A stretch of 51,995 nt of DNA. Source: Agromyces albus. GTDB lineage: Bacteria; Actinomycetota; Actinomycetes; Actinomycetales; Microbacteriaceae. Location of the stretch: NCBI RefSeq assembly GCF_004134825.1, contig NZ_SDPN01000026.1, forward strand, positions 1 through 51,995, read 5' to 3'. The notes beneath the pieces are model-generated. The model was given only the letters and a program-made list of their open reading frames with translations. It did no database searches and was not told where the DNA came from. Shown one piece after another: positions 37,308 through 45,988 of the stretch. Every line of letters starts with the position of its first letter. Within the stretch, counting starts at the first letter, position 1. Both the position numbers and the translations under genes were made by a program.

Positions 37308-39281
37308 GTGCACGCCCACGACAAAGCAGTCGACCCGACCCGCGTCCCGCTGAGCCGCCGTACGCTGCTTCGCCTCAGCGCGGCGGGCCTCGCCGGGCTC
37401 GCCCTCTCCACCTCGGCGCGGGCGGCCGAGGCATCCGCAGCAGAAGCCGGCTTCAGCTACGACTTCACGCTGCCGATCCCCGACATGGATCTCTTCGACA
37501 TCGCGTCGCTCGACCGCTCACTGTTCACGACGCACGAGCAGGGCATCGTGCAGTACTTCGTCTCCCTTGCCGACATCGCGAACAACATGGAGGACGCCGA
37601 TCCCGAAACGCTCGGCTGGTTCCACCGTGGCTACCAGGTGTACCCGCCCGAGCCGTGGGACGCGCGCAACCAGGAGTCGGTCTACACGCTCGCCTGGTTC
37701 TACACCTACGCGGCCTCCTGGAACCCGTACTACCTCGACCCGGTGCTGCGCGAACATGTGTACGCGGCCATGCGCTACTACCTGGAGGTCCAGGGCGCCG
37801 AGGGATGGTGGCCGTCGGACAGCTGGACCGACCGGAACCGGGCCGCAACCGGCTTCGCGCTCGTGTACCTCGGCGAGGCCGCCGTGATGATGGAGGGCGT
37901 CGGCTGGGATGCCGGCGTGCGGGCCGAGGTGCTCGCCTCGCTCCAGCGTGGCGCCGAGTACATGCTCGACGCGTCGGTGTCCGACGTCTGGGATGTCGGC
38001 ATGCGGTTCAGCAACCAGATCATCGGCGGGATGACCGGCATCGCGTCGTTCAAGCAGCTGATGCCCCCGCACATCGAGTCCGCATATCACGAGCGACTCG
38101 ACTTCCTGGTCGCGAACTCGCAGAGCCAGGGCGCCGGATACCTCTACGAGGACGGTGCGTTCGATGCCCACTACTCGCTCTACACCTCGCTGCGCGACCT
38201 CGCCATCGCCTACGAGCGAACCGGCGACGACCGTTACCGGCAGATGGCGCTCACGCACCTCGACTGGTGCCAGTACAACTTCCTCTGGGAGCCCGACGGT
38301 GCCGGATGGACAGTGAACGGCATTTCGACGCGGCAGTCGCTCAGAGCGCTCGCCGCCCTGCGCACGACCGACGGGAGCAACTACCCCGATCACCTCAACA
38401 TCTTCAAGGAGTCGCACGTCGTTCGGGCGCTCAACTGGCACGCCGAGCACGTCGCCGCGCTACAGGCGGCCTGGGCGGCCGGCGAGGTGGAGATCACCAG
38501 GCTCACCCCGGCTGGGACCGCGCCCCAGAACCTCCGGCTGACCGTGGAGGAGCCGGTCTTCCCCACCCTCGCCGAGCGCGAGGCCGCAATCGCTGCCTTC
38601 CCCTACATGGGCTCCGGATCGTTCGTCGAGGCGCGCTCCGACGAGAAGTTCAACGCGCACTATGTCTTCGTGAAGCGCTCCGGCTACTACTTCGGCACGC
38701 ACCACGGCACCGCCCGCGCGACCCGAGTGCGGCGGGGACCCTCGTTCTTCTACCGCCCCGAGACCGGTGCGTTCATCGCCACCCAGATGGGCACCGACAG
38801 CGCGTGGGCGACGATCGTGCCGGGAAATCTCATGGACGCCAAGGCGACCATGCAGCAGACCGGCGGCACCTTCCACGAGACGGAGACGTTCGAGTACACC
38901 TACACCGGCGCGAGCGGGCGCGTCGTGAAGACGTTCCAGTGCGGGCCACAGAACGTGCAGATCGCCGTGACCACGCCTCGTGATGGCGCGTTCATTGAGC
39001 GAGTGCCGCTCGTCATCGCACCTGGCGACGAGGTGAACTTCCTCGTCGGCGACGACGAGGTGGCGGTCGACGGCGCGGGGCAGGCACGTGCACACGGGGT
39101 CCGCATCCGCCGCGCAGGCGGCACGTTCGATCTCACGACCGTCGACGACGTCGAGATCGACCTTCGCCTCACGCCCACGACAGTGGTGCTCTTCAACGGC
39201 GCCGAGCAGCGCCGCATCACGAACCTCGACATGTCCGTCGTGGCATCCGCCCTCTCCTATAAGGTGCACATTCACGCATGA
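37308..39281 (+). CDS. Tat-exported large protein, predicted glycan-active (alpha-toroid plus beta-sandwich)
   Basis: This 657-residue protein has a twin-arginine signal (SRRTLLRLSAAGLAGLAL, cleavage near ARAAEA at about residue 40). The mature N-terminal half is helical with aromatic-rich repeats (YTLAWFYTYAASWNPYYLDP; MRYYLEVQGAEGWWPSDSW; HYSLYTSLRDLAIAYERTGD), like alpha/alpha-toroid lyases and hydrolases. The C-terminal half is beta-rich (HYVFVKRSGYYFGTHHGTA). I cannot assign a CAZy family. Export by Tat implies folding in the cytoplasm, perhaps with a metal. AAGGAG precedes GTG 37308. It is first in the LacI-controlled operon, so it probably attacks the polymer outside the cell. Confidence 0.8.
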   Translation: MHAHDKAVDPTRVPLSRRTLLRLSAAGLAGLALSTSARAAEASAAEAGFSYDFTLPIPDMDLFDIASLDRSLFTTHEQGIVQYFVSLADIANNMEDADPETLGWFHRGYQVYPPEPWDARNQESVYTLAWFYTYAASWNPYYLDPVLREHVYAAMRYYLEVQGAEGWWPSDSWTDRNRAATGFALVYLGEAAVMMEGVGWDAGVRAEVLASLQRGAEYMLDASVSDVWDVGMRFSNQIIGGMTGIASFKQLMPPHIESAYHERLDFLVANSQSQGAGYLYEDGAFDAHYSLYTSLRDLAIAYERTGDDRYRQMALTHLDWCQYNFLWEPDGAGWTVNGISTRQSLRALAALRTTDGSNYPDHLNIFKESHVVRALNWHAEHVAALQAAWAAGEVEITRLTPAGTAPQNLRLTVEEPVFPTLAEREAAIAAFPYMGSGSFVEARSDEKFNAHYVFVKRSGYYFGTHHGTARATRVRRGPSFFYRPETGAFIATQMGTDSAWATIVPGNLMDAKATMQQTGGTFHETETFEYTYTGASGRVVKTFQCGPQNVQIAVTTPRDGAFIERVPLVIAPGDEVNFLVGDDEVAVDGAGQARAHGVRIRRAGGTFDLTTVDDVEIDLRLTPTTVVLFNGAEQRRITNLDMSVVASALSYKVHIHA

Positions 39282-40576
39282 CGCCAACGATCCTCCTCCG
39301 CTCCTCCTGGCAAACCGTCAACATCGGCGACGTCGCGCACTCACCGGGAGCGCTCCGTGCCCTGACCCGGCACGCACCAGATGCCCGGCTGATCCTCTGG
39401 CCCGTGCACCTCGACTCTCGCGAGCGAAGCATGTTCGCGCGGGCGTTCCCCGAGGTCGAGATCGTCGATGGCGAACTCCGTCCCGACGGCTCGGCCACTA
39501 CGCCGGAGCTCGCCGCGGCGATCGCGGAGTCGGACGTGCTCGTGCACGGCTCGGCACCGAGCCTCGTCCGCGTCGACGACATGCGCCGCTGGGCGAGTGC
39601 AACCGGCAAGCCCTACGGATTCTTCGGCGTCTCGCTCGACCCGCTCAACCCGATCTTCACCGGCACGCTCGACGAGCTGGAGACCATGGTGCGCTCACTC
39701 GGCCGGGACGTGCTCGACGAGCGAACCCTCGATGTGCTCGACCATGCCGCATTCATCTATTGCCGCGACTCGATCACCGAGCTGTTCCTGCGCACGCTCG
39801 ACCTGGGATGCCCCGTCGTGGAGTTCGGCCCTGACGCCACGTTCGCGTTCGACGTGACCGACGAGGAAGCCGCCGCCGCGGTCAAGGACGCGCACGGCCT
39901 GCGCGACGGGGAATACCTGTGCGTCGTGCCGCGCGTGCGGTGGACCCCGTACTACGAGATGCTCGGCGAGCCGCCGACCGCCCAAGACATCCGTCGCACG
40001 GCATACAACGGCCTCTGGGTCGACCACGACCTCGGCGTCCTGGCGGCGACCATCGTCGACTACGTCCGTCGCACGGGTCACCAGGTGCTCGTGGCGCCCG
40101 AGATGGCGTACGCCGTCGGCCTCGCTGAGCGACACTTCGGCGACGCGCTGCCCGCCGACGTGCGCTCGAACGTGCACGTGCTTCCGCGCTTCTGGTCTGC
40201 ACCGGAGGCGCTGACCGTTTACCGTGATGCCGAGGCGATCGTGAGCATCGAGTGCCACTCGCCGCTCATGGCGATCAGCCAGGGCACGCCGGCCGTGTAC
40301 GTCAGACAGCCGACGGATACTGTCAAGGGCCGTATGTACGACGACGTGGGCGCGTCGGGCGGCCTCGTTGAGATCTCTGAGGGACCGCTGCCCGTGCTGA
40401 CCGCACTGCGGCGGATCCTGGACGACCCGGCGACCGCCCGTGCGAACACGGCGGCCGTCCGGGAGCGGGCGCACGAGCGCCTGCGTTCGATGGTCGAACA
40501 CGTCCTCACCTGTGCCGGCCACGAGCCGGTGCGCATCGACGGCGCGATCCGAGAGCCCGCCGAAGTACTCGACTGA
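39278..40576 (+). CDS. polysaccharide pyruvyl transferase family protein
   Basis: The 432-residue protein resembles the PS_pyruv_trans family: early NIGDVAHSPGALRAL, SDVLVHGSAPSL, CRDSITELFLRTLD, CVVPRVRW, and late HVLPRFWSAPEALTVYRDAE and ISIECHSPLMAISQGTPAVYV-like segments. Family members usually add pyruvate ketals to glycans during synthesis. Here the gene overlaps an exported glycan-active protein (ATGA) and precedes an importer, so its role in a catabolic operon is unclear. There is no signal peptide, so it acts in the cytoplasm. Confidence 0.85.
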   Translation: MTPTILLRSSWQTVNIGDVAHSPGALRALTRHAPDARLILWPVHLDSRERSMFARAFPEVEIVDGELRPDGSATTPELAAAIAESDVLVHGSAPSLVRVDDMRRWASATGKPYGFFGVSLDPLNPIFTGTLDELETMVRSLGRDVLDERTLDVLDHAAFIYCRDSITELFLRTLDLGCPVVEFGPDATFAFDVTDEEAAAAVKDAHGLRDGEYLCVVPRVRWTPYYEMLGEPPTAQDIRRTAYNGLWVDHDLGVLAATIVDYVRRTGHQVLVAPEMAYAVGLAERHFGDALPADVRSNVHVLPRFWSAPEALTVYRDAEAIVSIECHSPLMAISQGTPAVYVRQPTDTVKGRMYDDVGASGGLVEISEGPLPVLTALRRILDDPATARANTAAVRERAHERLRSMVEHVLTCAGHEPVRIDGAIREPAEVLD

Positions 40577-40644
40577 CACCGATCACCAATGACGTGCGCC
40601 CCCGCACATGTCGAACGACAAACGACAACGACAAGGAGATAGCA

Positions 40645-42036
40645 ATGCGAACCGCATCGAAGCGCTCGCTCGCCACGCTCGCCGGCATGCTCACCCTGAG
40701 CATCGGCATCACGGGCTGCAGCGGCGGAGGCACCGGCGCACCTGCCACCACGGCTCCCGAGGTCGACCTCGAGGCCGCCGTCACCATCACTGTGGGCGAT
40801 TTGCCCCCGACGAGCGAGGCCGAGAAGCGGGCCTTCTTCGAGGGGCAGGTCGAGGCCTTCATGGCCGAGAACCCGAACATCACTGTGGAAGCCGTCGAGG
40901 ACAAGTGGGATCCGCAGACCTTCCAGGCGCAGCTCGCGGCCGGCAACCTCCCGCATGTGCTCACGGTCGCATTCACCGAGGCGAACGCACTGGCCGCGCG
41001 CGGGCAGGTCGCCGAGCTCTCTCAGGCCATCGACTTGGCCGGCCTCGGCGAGCAGCTCAATCCCGATCTGCTCGACCTCGTCTCCGACGACGATGGCGGC
41101 ATCTACGCGGTGCCGACGGCGGCGCAGGCCCTGGGCCTCGTCTACAACCGCGACCTGTTCGAGCAGGCCGGCCTCGATCCGGATGCCCCGCCGCAGACGT
41201 GGGACGAGGTGCGCGACGCCGCACAGCAGATCACCGAGACGACCGGCGCGGCCGGGTACGCGACGATGACGACGGAGAACCAGGGCGGGTGGATGCTCTC
41301 CGCCGGCATCTACAGCCATGGCGGCACCGTCGAGAACGCGAAGGGCACCGAGGCGACGTTCAACGACGACCCCGCTGCCGAGTACCTCGAGCTGCTGCAG
41401 GCGATGCGCTGGGACGACAACTCCATGGGGAGCAATTTCCTCTACAACGCCGGCGCACTCGTGCAGGACTTCTCCGCCGGCAAGATCGGCATGTTCATCG
41501 GCTTCTCGGGCCTGTACCGCCCAGCGGTGATCCGCAACCAGATGCCCGCCGATAACTTCGGCATGGCAGCCATGCCGATCGGCGCCGACGCAGAGCCCGC
41601 CTCGCTCACCGGCGGCCAGATCCAGGTCGTCAGCCCCGACGCGACGCCAGAGGAGCAGGTGGCCGCGGTGAAGTGGATCGACTACTTCTATCTGAAGAAG
41701 TTCACCGACGAGGCCCTCGCCGCCGAGCAGGCCGAAGCGGCCGCCGCCTCCGGACAGGCGGTCACGGTTCCGGAACGCCCGGCGATCAGTCAGGATGCGT
41801 ACGACCAGTACTTCGAGTGGATCCAGCCGTACGTCAACGTGCCGCTCGAGAACTTCAGCACGTACATCGACGCGTTCGGGGAGCAGAACCTGTTGCCGGA
41901 ACCGGCGGTGAAGGCCCAAGAGGTCTACGCCGAACTCGATGTGGTGCTGCAGAAGATCCTCACCGAGGAGGATGCCGACGTGGTCAAGGTGCTCGGCGAA
42001 GCCGAGACGGCCGTCAATCGGCTCCTGGGCCGCTGA
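40645..42036 (+). CDS. extracellular solute-binding lipoprotein, family 1 (CUT1)
   Basis: The 463-residue protein has a lipoprotein signal (lipobox ITGC, Cys 25) and the family 1 binding fold: FFEGQVEAFMAENPNITVEA, ALGLVYNRDLFEQAGLD, PPQTWDEVRDAAQQI and KWIDYFYLKKF. Such proteins capture oligosaccharides for CUT1 importers. AAGGAGA precedes ATG 40645. A 14-bp hairpin separates it from the two permease genes. No matching ATPase gene is present in the window, so a shared MsiK-type ATPase encoded elsewhere is expected. Confidence 0.94.
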   Translation: MRTASKRSLATLAGMLTLSIGITGCSGGGTGAPATTAPEVDLEAAVTITVGDLPPTSEAEKRAFFEGQVEAFMAENPNITVEAVEDKWDPQTFQAQLAAGNLPHVLTVAFTEANALAARGQVAELSQAIDLAGLGEQLNPDLLDLVSDDDGGIYAVPTAAQALGLVYNRDLFEQAGLDPDAPPQTWDEVRDAAQQITETTGAAGYATMTTENQGGWMLSAGIYSHGGTVENAKGTEATFNDDPAAEYLELLQAMRWDDNSMGSNFLYNAGALVQDFSAGKIGMFIGFSGLYRPAVIRNQMPADNFGMAAMPIGADAEPASLTGGQIQVVSPDATPEEQVAAVKWIDYFYLKKFTDEALAAEQAEAAAASGQAVTVPERPAISQDAYDQYFEWIQPYVNVPLENFSTYIDAFGEQNLLPEPAVKAQEVYAELDVVLQKILTEEDADVVKVLGEAETAVNRLLGR

Positions 42037-42043
42037 GGCATCC

Positions 42044-42081
42044 GGGCCGGCCGGCGCGCGACCTTCGGCGCCGGCCGGCCC
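42044..42081 (+). terminator. intercistronic hairpin after the CUT1 binding-protein gene
   Basis: A perfect 14-bp GC-only inverted repeat (42044-42057 with 42068-42081, loop of 10) starts 8 bases after the stop. It probably attenuates read-through into the permease genes and protects the upstream mRNA. Confidence 0.85.
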
Positions 42082-42124
42082 GACCACCCGACCACACTCT
42101 GACACTGATAGAAGGGAGGCGCGG

Positions 42125-43048
42125 ATGACAGCCGAAGCTTCGGCCACCTCGATCTCACGCACCCGGCGCCGGTCATTCCGGTCATGGGTGACCAGCGGGG
42201 GAGTGACGAAGATCGCCTTCGCGCTTCCGTTGTTGTTCATCTTCGGCTACTTCTCTTGGGGGCCGATCGTCGACGGCATCGTCATGTCGGTGCAGAACAC
42301 GAATCTCGTCGACGATCCCGAGTTCGTCGGCTGGAGCAACTTCGAATACGTGCTCACCGACCCGCTCCTGCCCAAAGCGGCAGCGAACACGCTGTACTAC
42401 GCGTTCCTCGCGCTCGTGTTCGGATTCCCCGTACCGCTGCTCCTCGCGACGTTCATGGCGGAACTTCGCGGCACCCGCCGCCTCTACAGCGTGCTGGCCT
42501 ACCTTCCCGTGATCGTGCCGCCGGTCGTGGCCGTGCTCCTCTGGAAGTTCTTCTACAGCCCTGAGCCGACCGGCCTGTTCAACACCGTGCTCGGATGGAT
42601 CGGCGCCGGGCCGTTCGCCTGGCTGAACTCGGCCGACATCGTGATGCCCGCCATCGTGCTCGAGTCGACCTGGGCGTACGCGGGCAGCACCGTGATCATC
42701 TACCTCGCCGCGCTCACCGCGGTGCAGCGCGACCTCTACGAGGCCGCCGAGCTCGACGGTGCCGGGATCATCCGCCGCACGTGGCACATCACGCTTCCGC
42801 AAATCCGCGGTGTGCTGCTGATCATGCTGCTCCTGCAGGTCATCAACACCATGCAGGTGTTCACCGAGCCGTTCATCTTCACCGGCGGCGGACCGAACAA
42901 CGCCTCCACCACGCTGCTGCTCATGATCTACAACTACGCGTTCATCGACGGGGACTTCGGCGCCGCCACGGCGCTGTCGGTGCTGCTGGCAGCCTTCCTC
43001 GGGCTGCTCTCCGCCGGGTACTTCGTTGCGACGAGGAGGCTCAACTGA
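42125..43048 (+). CDS. sugar ABC transporter permease (MalF type)
   Basis: The 307-residue protein has six hydrophobic segments, starting with IAFALPLLFIFGYFSWGPI near residue 40. It carries the EAA loop that contacts the ATPase (YEAAELDGAGIIRRTWHITLPQI). GGGAGG precedes ATG 42125. It overlaps the second permease gene by one base (TGATG). With its partner it forms the membrane channel for the oligosaccharide bound by the preceding lipoprotein. Confidence 0.95.
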   Translation: MTAEASATSISRTRRRSFRSWVTSGGVTKIAFALPLLFIFGYFSWGPIVDGIVMSVQNTNLVDDPEFVGWSNFEYVLTDPLLPKAAANTLYYAFLALVFGFPVPLLLATFMAELRGTRRLYSVLAYLPVIVPPVVAVLLWKFFYSPEPTGLFNTVLGWIGAGPFAWLNSADIVMPAIVLESTWAYAGSTVIIYLAALTAVQRDLYEAAELDGAGIIRRTWHITLPQIRGVLLIMLLLQVINTMQVFTEPFIFTGGGPNNASTTLLLMIYNYAFIDGDFGAATALSVLLAAFLGLLSAGYFVATRRLN

Positions 43049-44028
43049 TGCTCATACAGACCGACAGTCGACCGATCCCCGAGGTGACAAGGGCAGCGGA
43101 TGCCGCGGCCCCACCCGCGCGGCCACCACGCCGCCGCGAACCGCGCGCCTACGAGCGCGGAGCCATCTCCGACATGGACCGCAAACGCCCCGGGGTACGG
43201 ATCTGGCTCGGCATCTGGCAGGCGCTCGTGCTCGCGGGCCTCCTCGTCGTCGCGCTCGGCCCGCTGCTCTGGCTCTTCAAGGCATCCGTCTCGAGCAGCC
43301 AGGAGATCCTGATGGATCCGTTCGCCATGCTCGTCAGCGGAGAATTCCAGGTCGAGAACTTCGTGCGCGCCTGGACCGAAGTGCGCATCGGCGACTACCT
43401 GCTCAACACGGCGTGGGTCGTGATCGGCTCGTGCGTGGCCACCCTCCTCACCTGCACGACCGGCGGCTACGTGCTCAGTGTGCTGCGACCGAAGTGGGGC
43501 GCGCTGCTGTCCGGCGCGGTGCTGGCGACGCTGTTCATCCCGAACATCGTCTCGCTCGTGCCGCTCTACCTCACGGTGATCGAGATGCCGGGCACCGGTT
43601 GGCGACTGCTCGACACGTATTGGGCGGTCTGGCTTCCGAACGCGGCGAGCGCGTTCCTCGTGCTCATCGTCAAGCGGTTCTTCGACCAGATTCCGCCCGA
43701 CCTCTATGAGGCCGCGCGCATCGACGGCGCGGGTCCCGTGCGGGTGTTCTTCTCCATCGTGCTGCCGTTGTCGCGGCCCATCCTGGGCGTCGTGTCCCTC
43801 CTCACGATCATCTCGGCGTGGAAGGACTACCTCTGGCCGTTGCTGGTGCTGCCGAGCGCCGACAAGCAGCCGATCTCGGTGGCCCTGCCGAAGGTGGCCG
43901 ACACCATCCCGCTGAACATCCAGATGGCTTCGCTGTTCCTCGCGATCATCATCCCGATCACGCTGTTCCTCCTGTTCCAGAAGCAGTTCCTCGAGGGCGC
44001 GGGTACTTCTGGCGCGGTGAAGGGCTAG
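43048..44028 (+). CDS. sugar ABC transporter permease (MalG type)
   Basis: The 326-residue protein has a long basic Arg/Pro-rich N-terminal tail of about 50 residues before the first membrane segment (ALVLAGLLVVALGPLLWLF). Five further segments and the EAA loop YEAARIDGAGPVRVFFSIVLP follow. Its predicted topology and motif fit the MalG family. GAGGAGG precedes ATG 43048. It is followed by the fucosidase gene 20 bases later. No ATPase gene follows, as is common for CUT1 systems in actinobacteria. Confidence 0.95.
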   Translation: MLIQTDSRPIPEVTRAADAAAPPARPPRRREPRAYERGAISDMDRKRPGVRIWLGIWQALVLAGLLVVALGPLLWLFKASVSSSQEILMDPFAMLVSGEFQVENFVRAWTEVRIGDYLLNTAWVVIGSCVATLLTCTTGGYVLSVLRPKWGALLSGAVLATLFIPNIVSLVPLYLTVIEMPGTGWRLLDTYWAVWLPNAASAFLVLIVKRFFDQIPPDLYEAARIDGAGPVRVFFSIVLPLSRPILGVVSLLTIISAWKDYLWPLLVLPSADKQPISVALPKVADTIPLNIQMASLFLAIIIPITLFLLFQKQFLEGAGTSGAVKG

Positions 44029-44048
44029 CGGATGATGAGGAGGGACCC

Positions 44049-45251
44049 ATGACGAACCTTCCCGGCTGGGCGCAGGAGGCGACGCTCGGCATCTTCATCC
44101 ACTGGGGTGCGTACTCGGTGCCAGCCTGGGCCGAGCCGAGTGGCGCGCTCGGTGCCGTGCCCGAGGAGGAGTGGTTCGCGCACAATGCGTACGCCGAGTG
44201 GTACGCGAACACCATCCGCATCGAGGAGTCGCCGGCTGCGCAGCACCACCGGCGCGGGTACGGCGGAGCCCCGTACGCCGACTTCCTCGACGACTGGCAC
44301 GCCGAATCCTATGATCCGGCCGACTGGGCGAGGCTGTTCTCAGCGGTCGGCGCCGACTACGTCGTGCCGACGACGAAGCACCACGACGGCATCGCGCTCT
44401 GGAGCGCCCCCGGAAGTACCGGCCTCAACACCGTCGAGCGTGGTCCGCAGCGCGATCTCATCGCGCCGCTCGCCGATGCCGTGCGCGCCGAGGGCATGCG
44501 GTTCGGGGTCTACTACTCGGGCGGCCTCGACTGGTCGTTCACCGATTTCCCCCCGATCCGGTCGAATGCCGAGCTGCTGCGCTTCCGTCCGACCGACGCC
44601 GACTACAACGCGTACGCGTTCGGCCACGTCGCCGATCTCATCGACCGCTATCGCCCCGACGTGCTGTGGAATGACATCGAGTGGCCCGATGCCGGCAAGG
44701 TCCCCGGGCCGCACTCGCTCCAGTCGCTCGTCGAGCGATACCGAGCGGCGGTGCCCGGGGGCATCGTGAACGACCGGTGGGGCGCCGACGTCTGGGACTA
44801 TCGCACCAGCGAGTACGACACCGGCGCCGGGCACGAGGCCGGCACCGGCTGGGAGCACTGCCGCGGACTCGGTTTCTCCTTCGGCTACAACCGACTCGAA
44901 GACGAGTCGCTCACCCTCACCCCACGCGAACTCGCACGGCTCTACGCCGACATCGTGTCGCGCGCCGGCCGCCTGCTGCTCAACGTGGGTCCGACCGCGG
45001 CGGGGGAGATCCCGGCGGTGCAACGCCGCACGCTCGAGGGCGTCGCCGAGTGGATGGGCGCGATCAAGCCGCTGACGATCGGACGGCGCTTGCTCGGCGA
45101 CGACCGCCGCGCCGAGCTCGAGGTGAGTGGCACGAAGTGGTGGCGGGCGTGGGAGACATCCGACGGCATCGTCGTCGTGATCGACGGGCCCGCGGCATCC
45201 GCTCGCCTGCGCAGTGACCGACCCGTGACCGTCGTGTCACTGCCCGACTAG
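44049..45251 (+). CDS. GH29 family alpha-L-fucosidase
   Basis: The 400-residue protein has the GH29 signatures: GIFIHWGAYSVPAW near the start, YVVPTTKHHDGIALW with the conserved HHDG, GVYYSGGLDWSF, and the nucleophile Asp in VLWNDIEWP. A retaining alpha-L-fucosidase removes terminal fucose from oligosaccharides. There is no signal peptide, so it acts in the cytoplasm on imported fragments. GAGGAGGGA precedes ATG 44049. Its presence is the best clue that the imported glycan carries fucose. Confidence 0.93.
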   Translation: MTNLPGWAQEATLGIFIHWGAYSVPAWAEPSGALGAVPEEEWFAHNAYAEWYANTIRIEESPAAQHHRRGYGGAPYADFLDDWHAESYDPADWARLFSAVGADYVVPTTKHHDGIALWSAPGSTGLNTVERGPQRDLIAPLADAVRAEGMRFGVYYSGGLDWSFTDFPPIRSNAELLRFRPTDADYNAYAFGHVADLIDRYRPDVLWNDIEWPDAGKVPGPHSLQSLVERYRAAVPGGIVNDRWGADVWDYRTSEYDTGAGHEAGTGWEHCRGLGFSFGYNRLEDESLTLTPRELARLYADIVSRAGRLLLNVGPTAAGEIPAVQRRTLEGVAEWMGAIKPLTIGRRLLGDDRRAELEVSGTKWWRAWETSDGIVVVIDGPAASARLRSDRPVTVVSLPD

Positions 45252-45273
45252 ATCACCGAAGGAAAGGGAGAGC

Positions 45274-45903
45274 ATGACCGAACGGATCGTCTTCATCGGC
45301 GACAGCATCACCGACGCCGAGCACACGAGTGACCTACGCCGCCTGGGTCACGGTTACGTCGACATGATCTTCGACGCGTTCGCCGCGCGCGGCGCCGACG
45401 TCGAGATCGTCAACAACGGCATCGCGGGCAATCGGGTGGCGCACCTGCGCGAGCGATGGCAGACCGACGTGCTCGACCTCCGGCCTGATCTGCTCACCGT
45501 GTTCATCGGCGGCAACGACACGATCTCGACGTTATTTCAGGGCAGCCCGACGCCCGTGGCGGACTTCGAACGCGACCTCGACGACATCCTGACGCGCGCG
45601 GTCGCGGCCGGGATCCCGAGGATCATCGTGATCGATCCCTTCTTCGTCAGCGACGCGCCGTGGGCGGGGAACTGGAAGGACGGTTCGGAGTTCGCGCGTG
45701 CGGATCTCGACACCAAACGACCCGTGGTGCGTGCGCTCGCCGACCGGCACGGGGCGGCGTTCATTCCGCTGCAGGATCACGTGACCGCCGCGATCGCGGA
45801 GCGCGGCGGCGCGATCGTCGCGCCGGACGGCCTGCACCCCTCGTCGTTCGGCCACCGGTTGATCGCCCGCCTCTGGCTCGCGACCTACGACGCGCTAGCC
45901 TGA
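45274..45903 (+). CDS. SGNH/GDSL hydrolase family esterase
   Basis: The 209-residue protein has the four SGNH blocks: GDSITD (catalytic Ser, near residue 9), NNGIAGN (Gly), GGNDT (Asn), and DGLHPSSFGH (catalytic Asp and His). Such small enzymes often remove acetyl groups from sugars, as in rhamnogalacturonan acetylesterases. There is no signal peptide, so it would act on imported oligosaccharides. GGAAAGGGAGAG precedes ATG 45274. It ends the plus-strand operon. Confidence 0.93.
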   Translation: MTERIVFIGDSITDAEHTSDLRRLGHGYVDMIFDAFAARGADVEIVNNGIAGNRVAHLRERWQTDVLDLRPDLLTVFIGGNDTISTLFQGSPTPVADFERDLDDILTRAVAAGIPRIIVIDPFFVSDAPWAGNWKDGSEFARADLDTKRPVVRALADRHGAAFIPLQDHVTAAIAERGGAIVAPDGLHPSSFGHRLIARLWLATYDALA

Positions 45904-45926
45904 CCCCCGGGGTCGGCGCGGGGGTC
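45902..45926. terminator. terminator between convergent operons
   Basis: An 8-bp GC-rich inverted repeat (45902-45909 with 45919-45926, loop of 9) overlaps the esterase stop and lies before the convergent DUF2264 gene end at 45989. Confidence 0.55.
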
Positions 45927-45988
45927 TCAGGCGCGACGGAACGGGGAGGTGACGCGGCGGCTTCCAATGCGGGGCATCGCTTCAGCAG

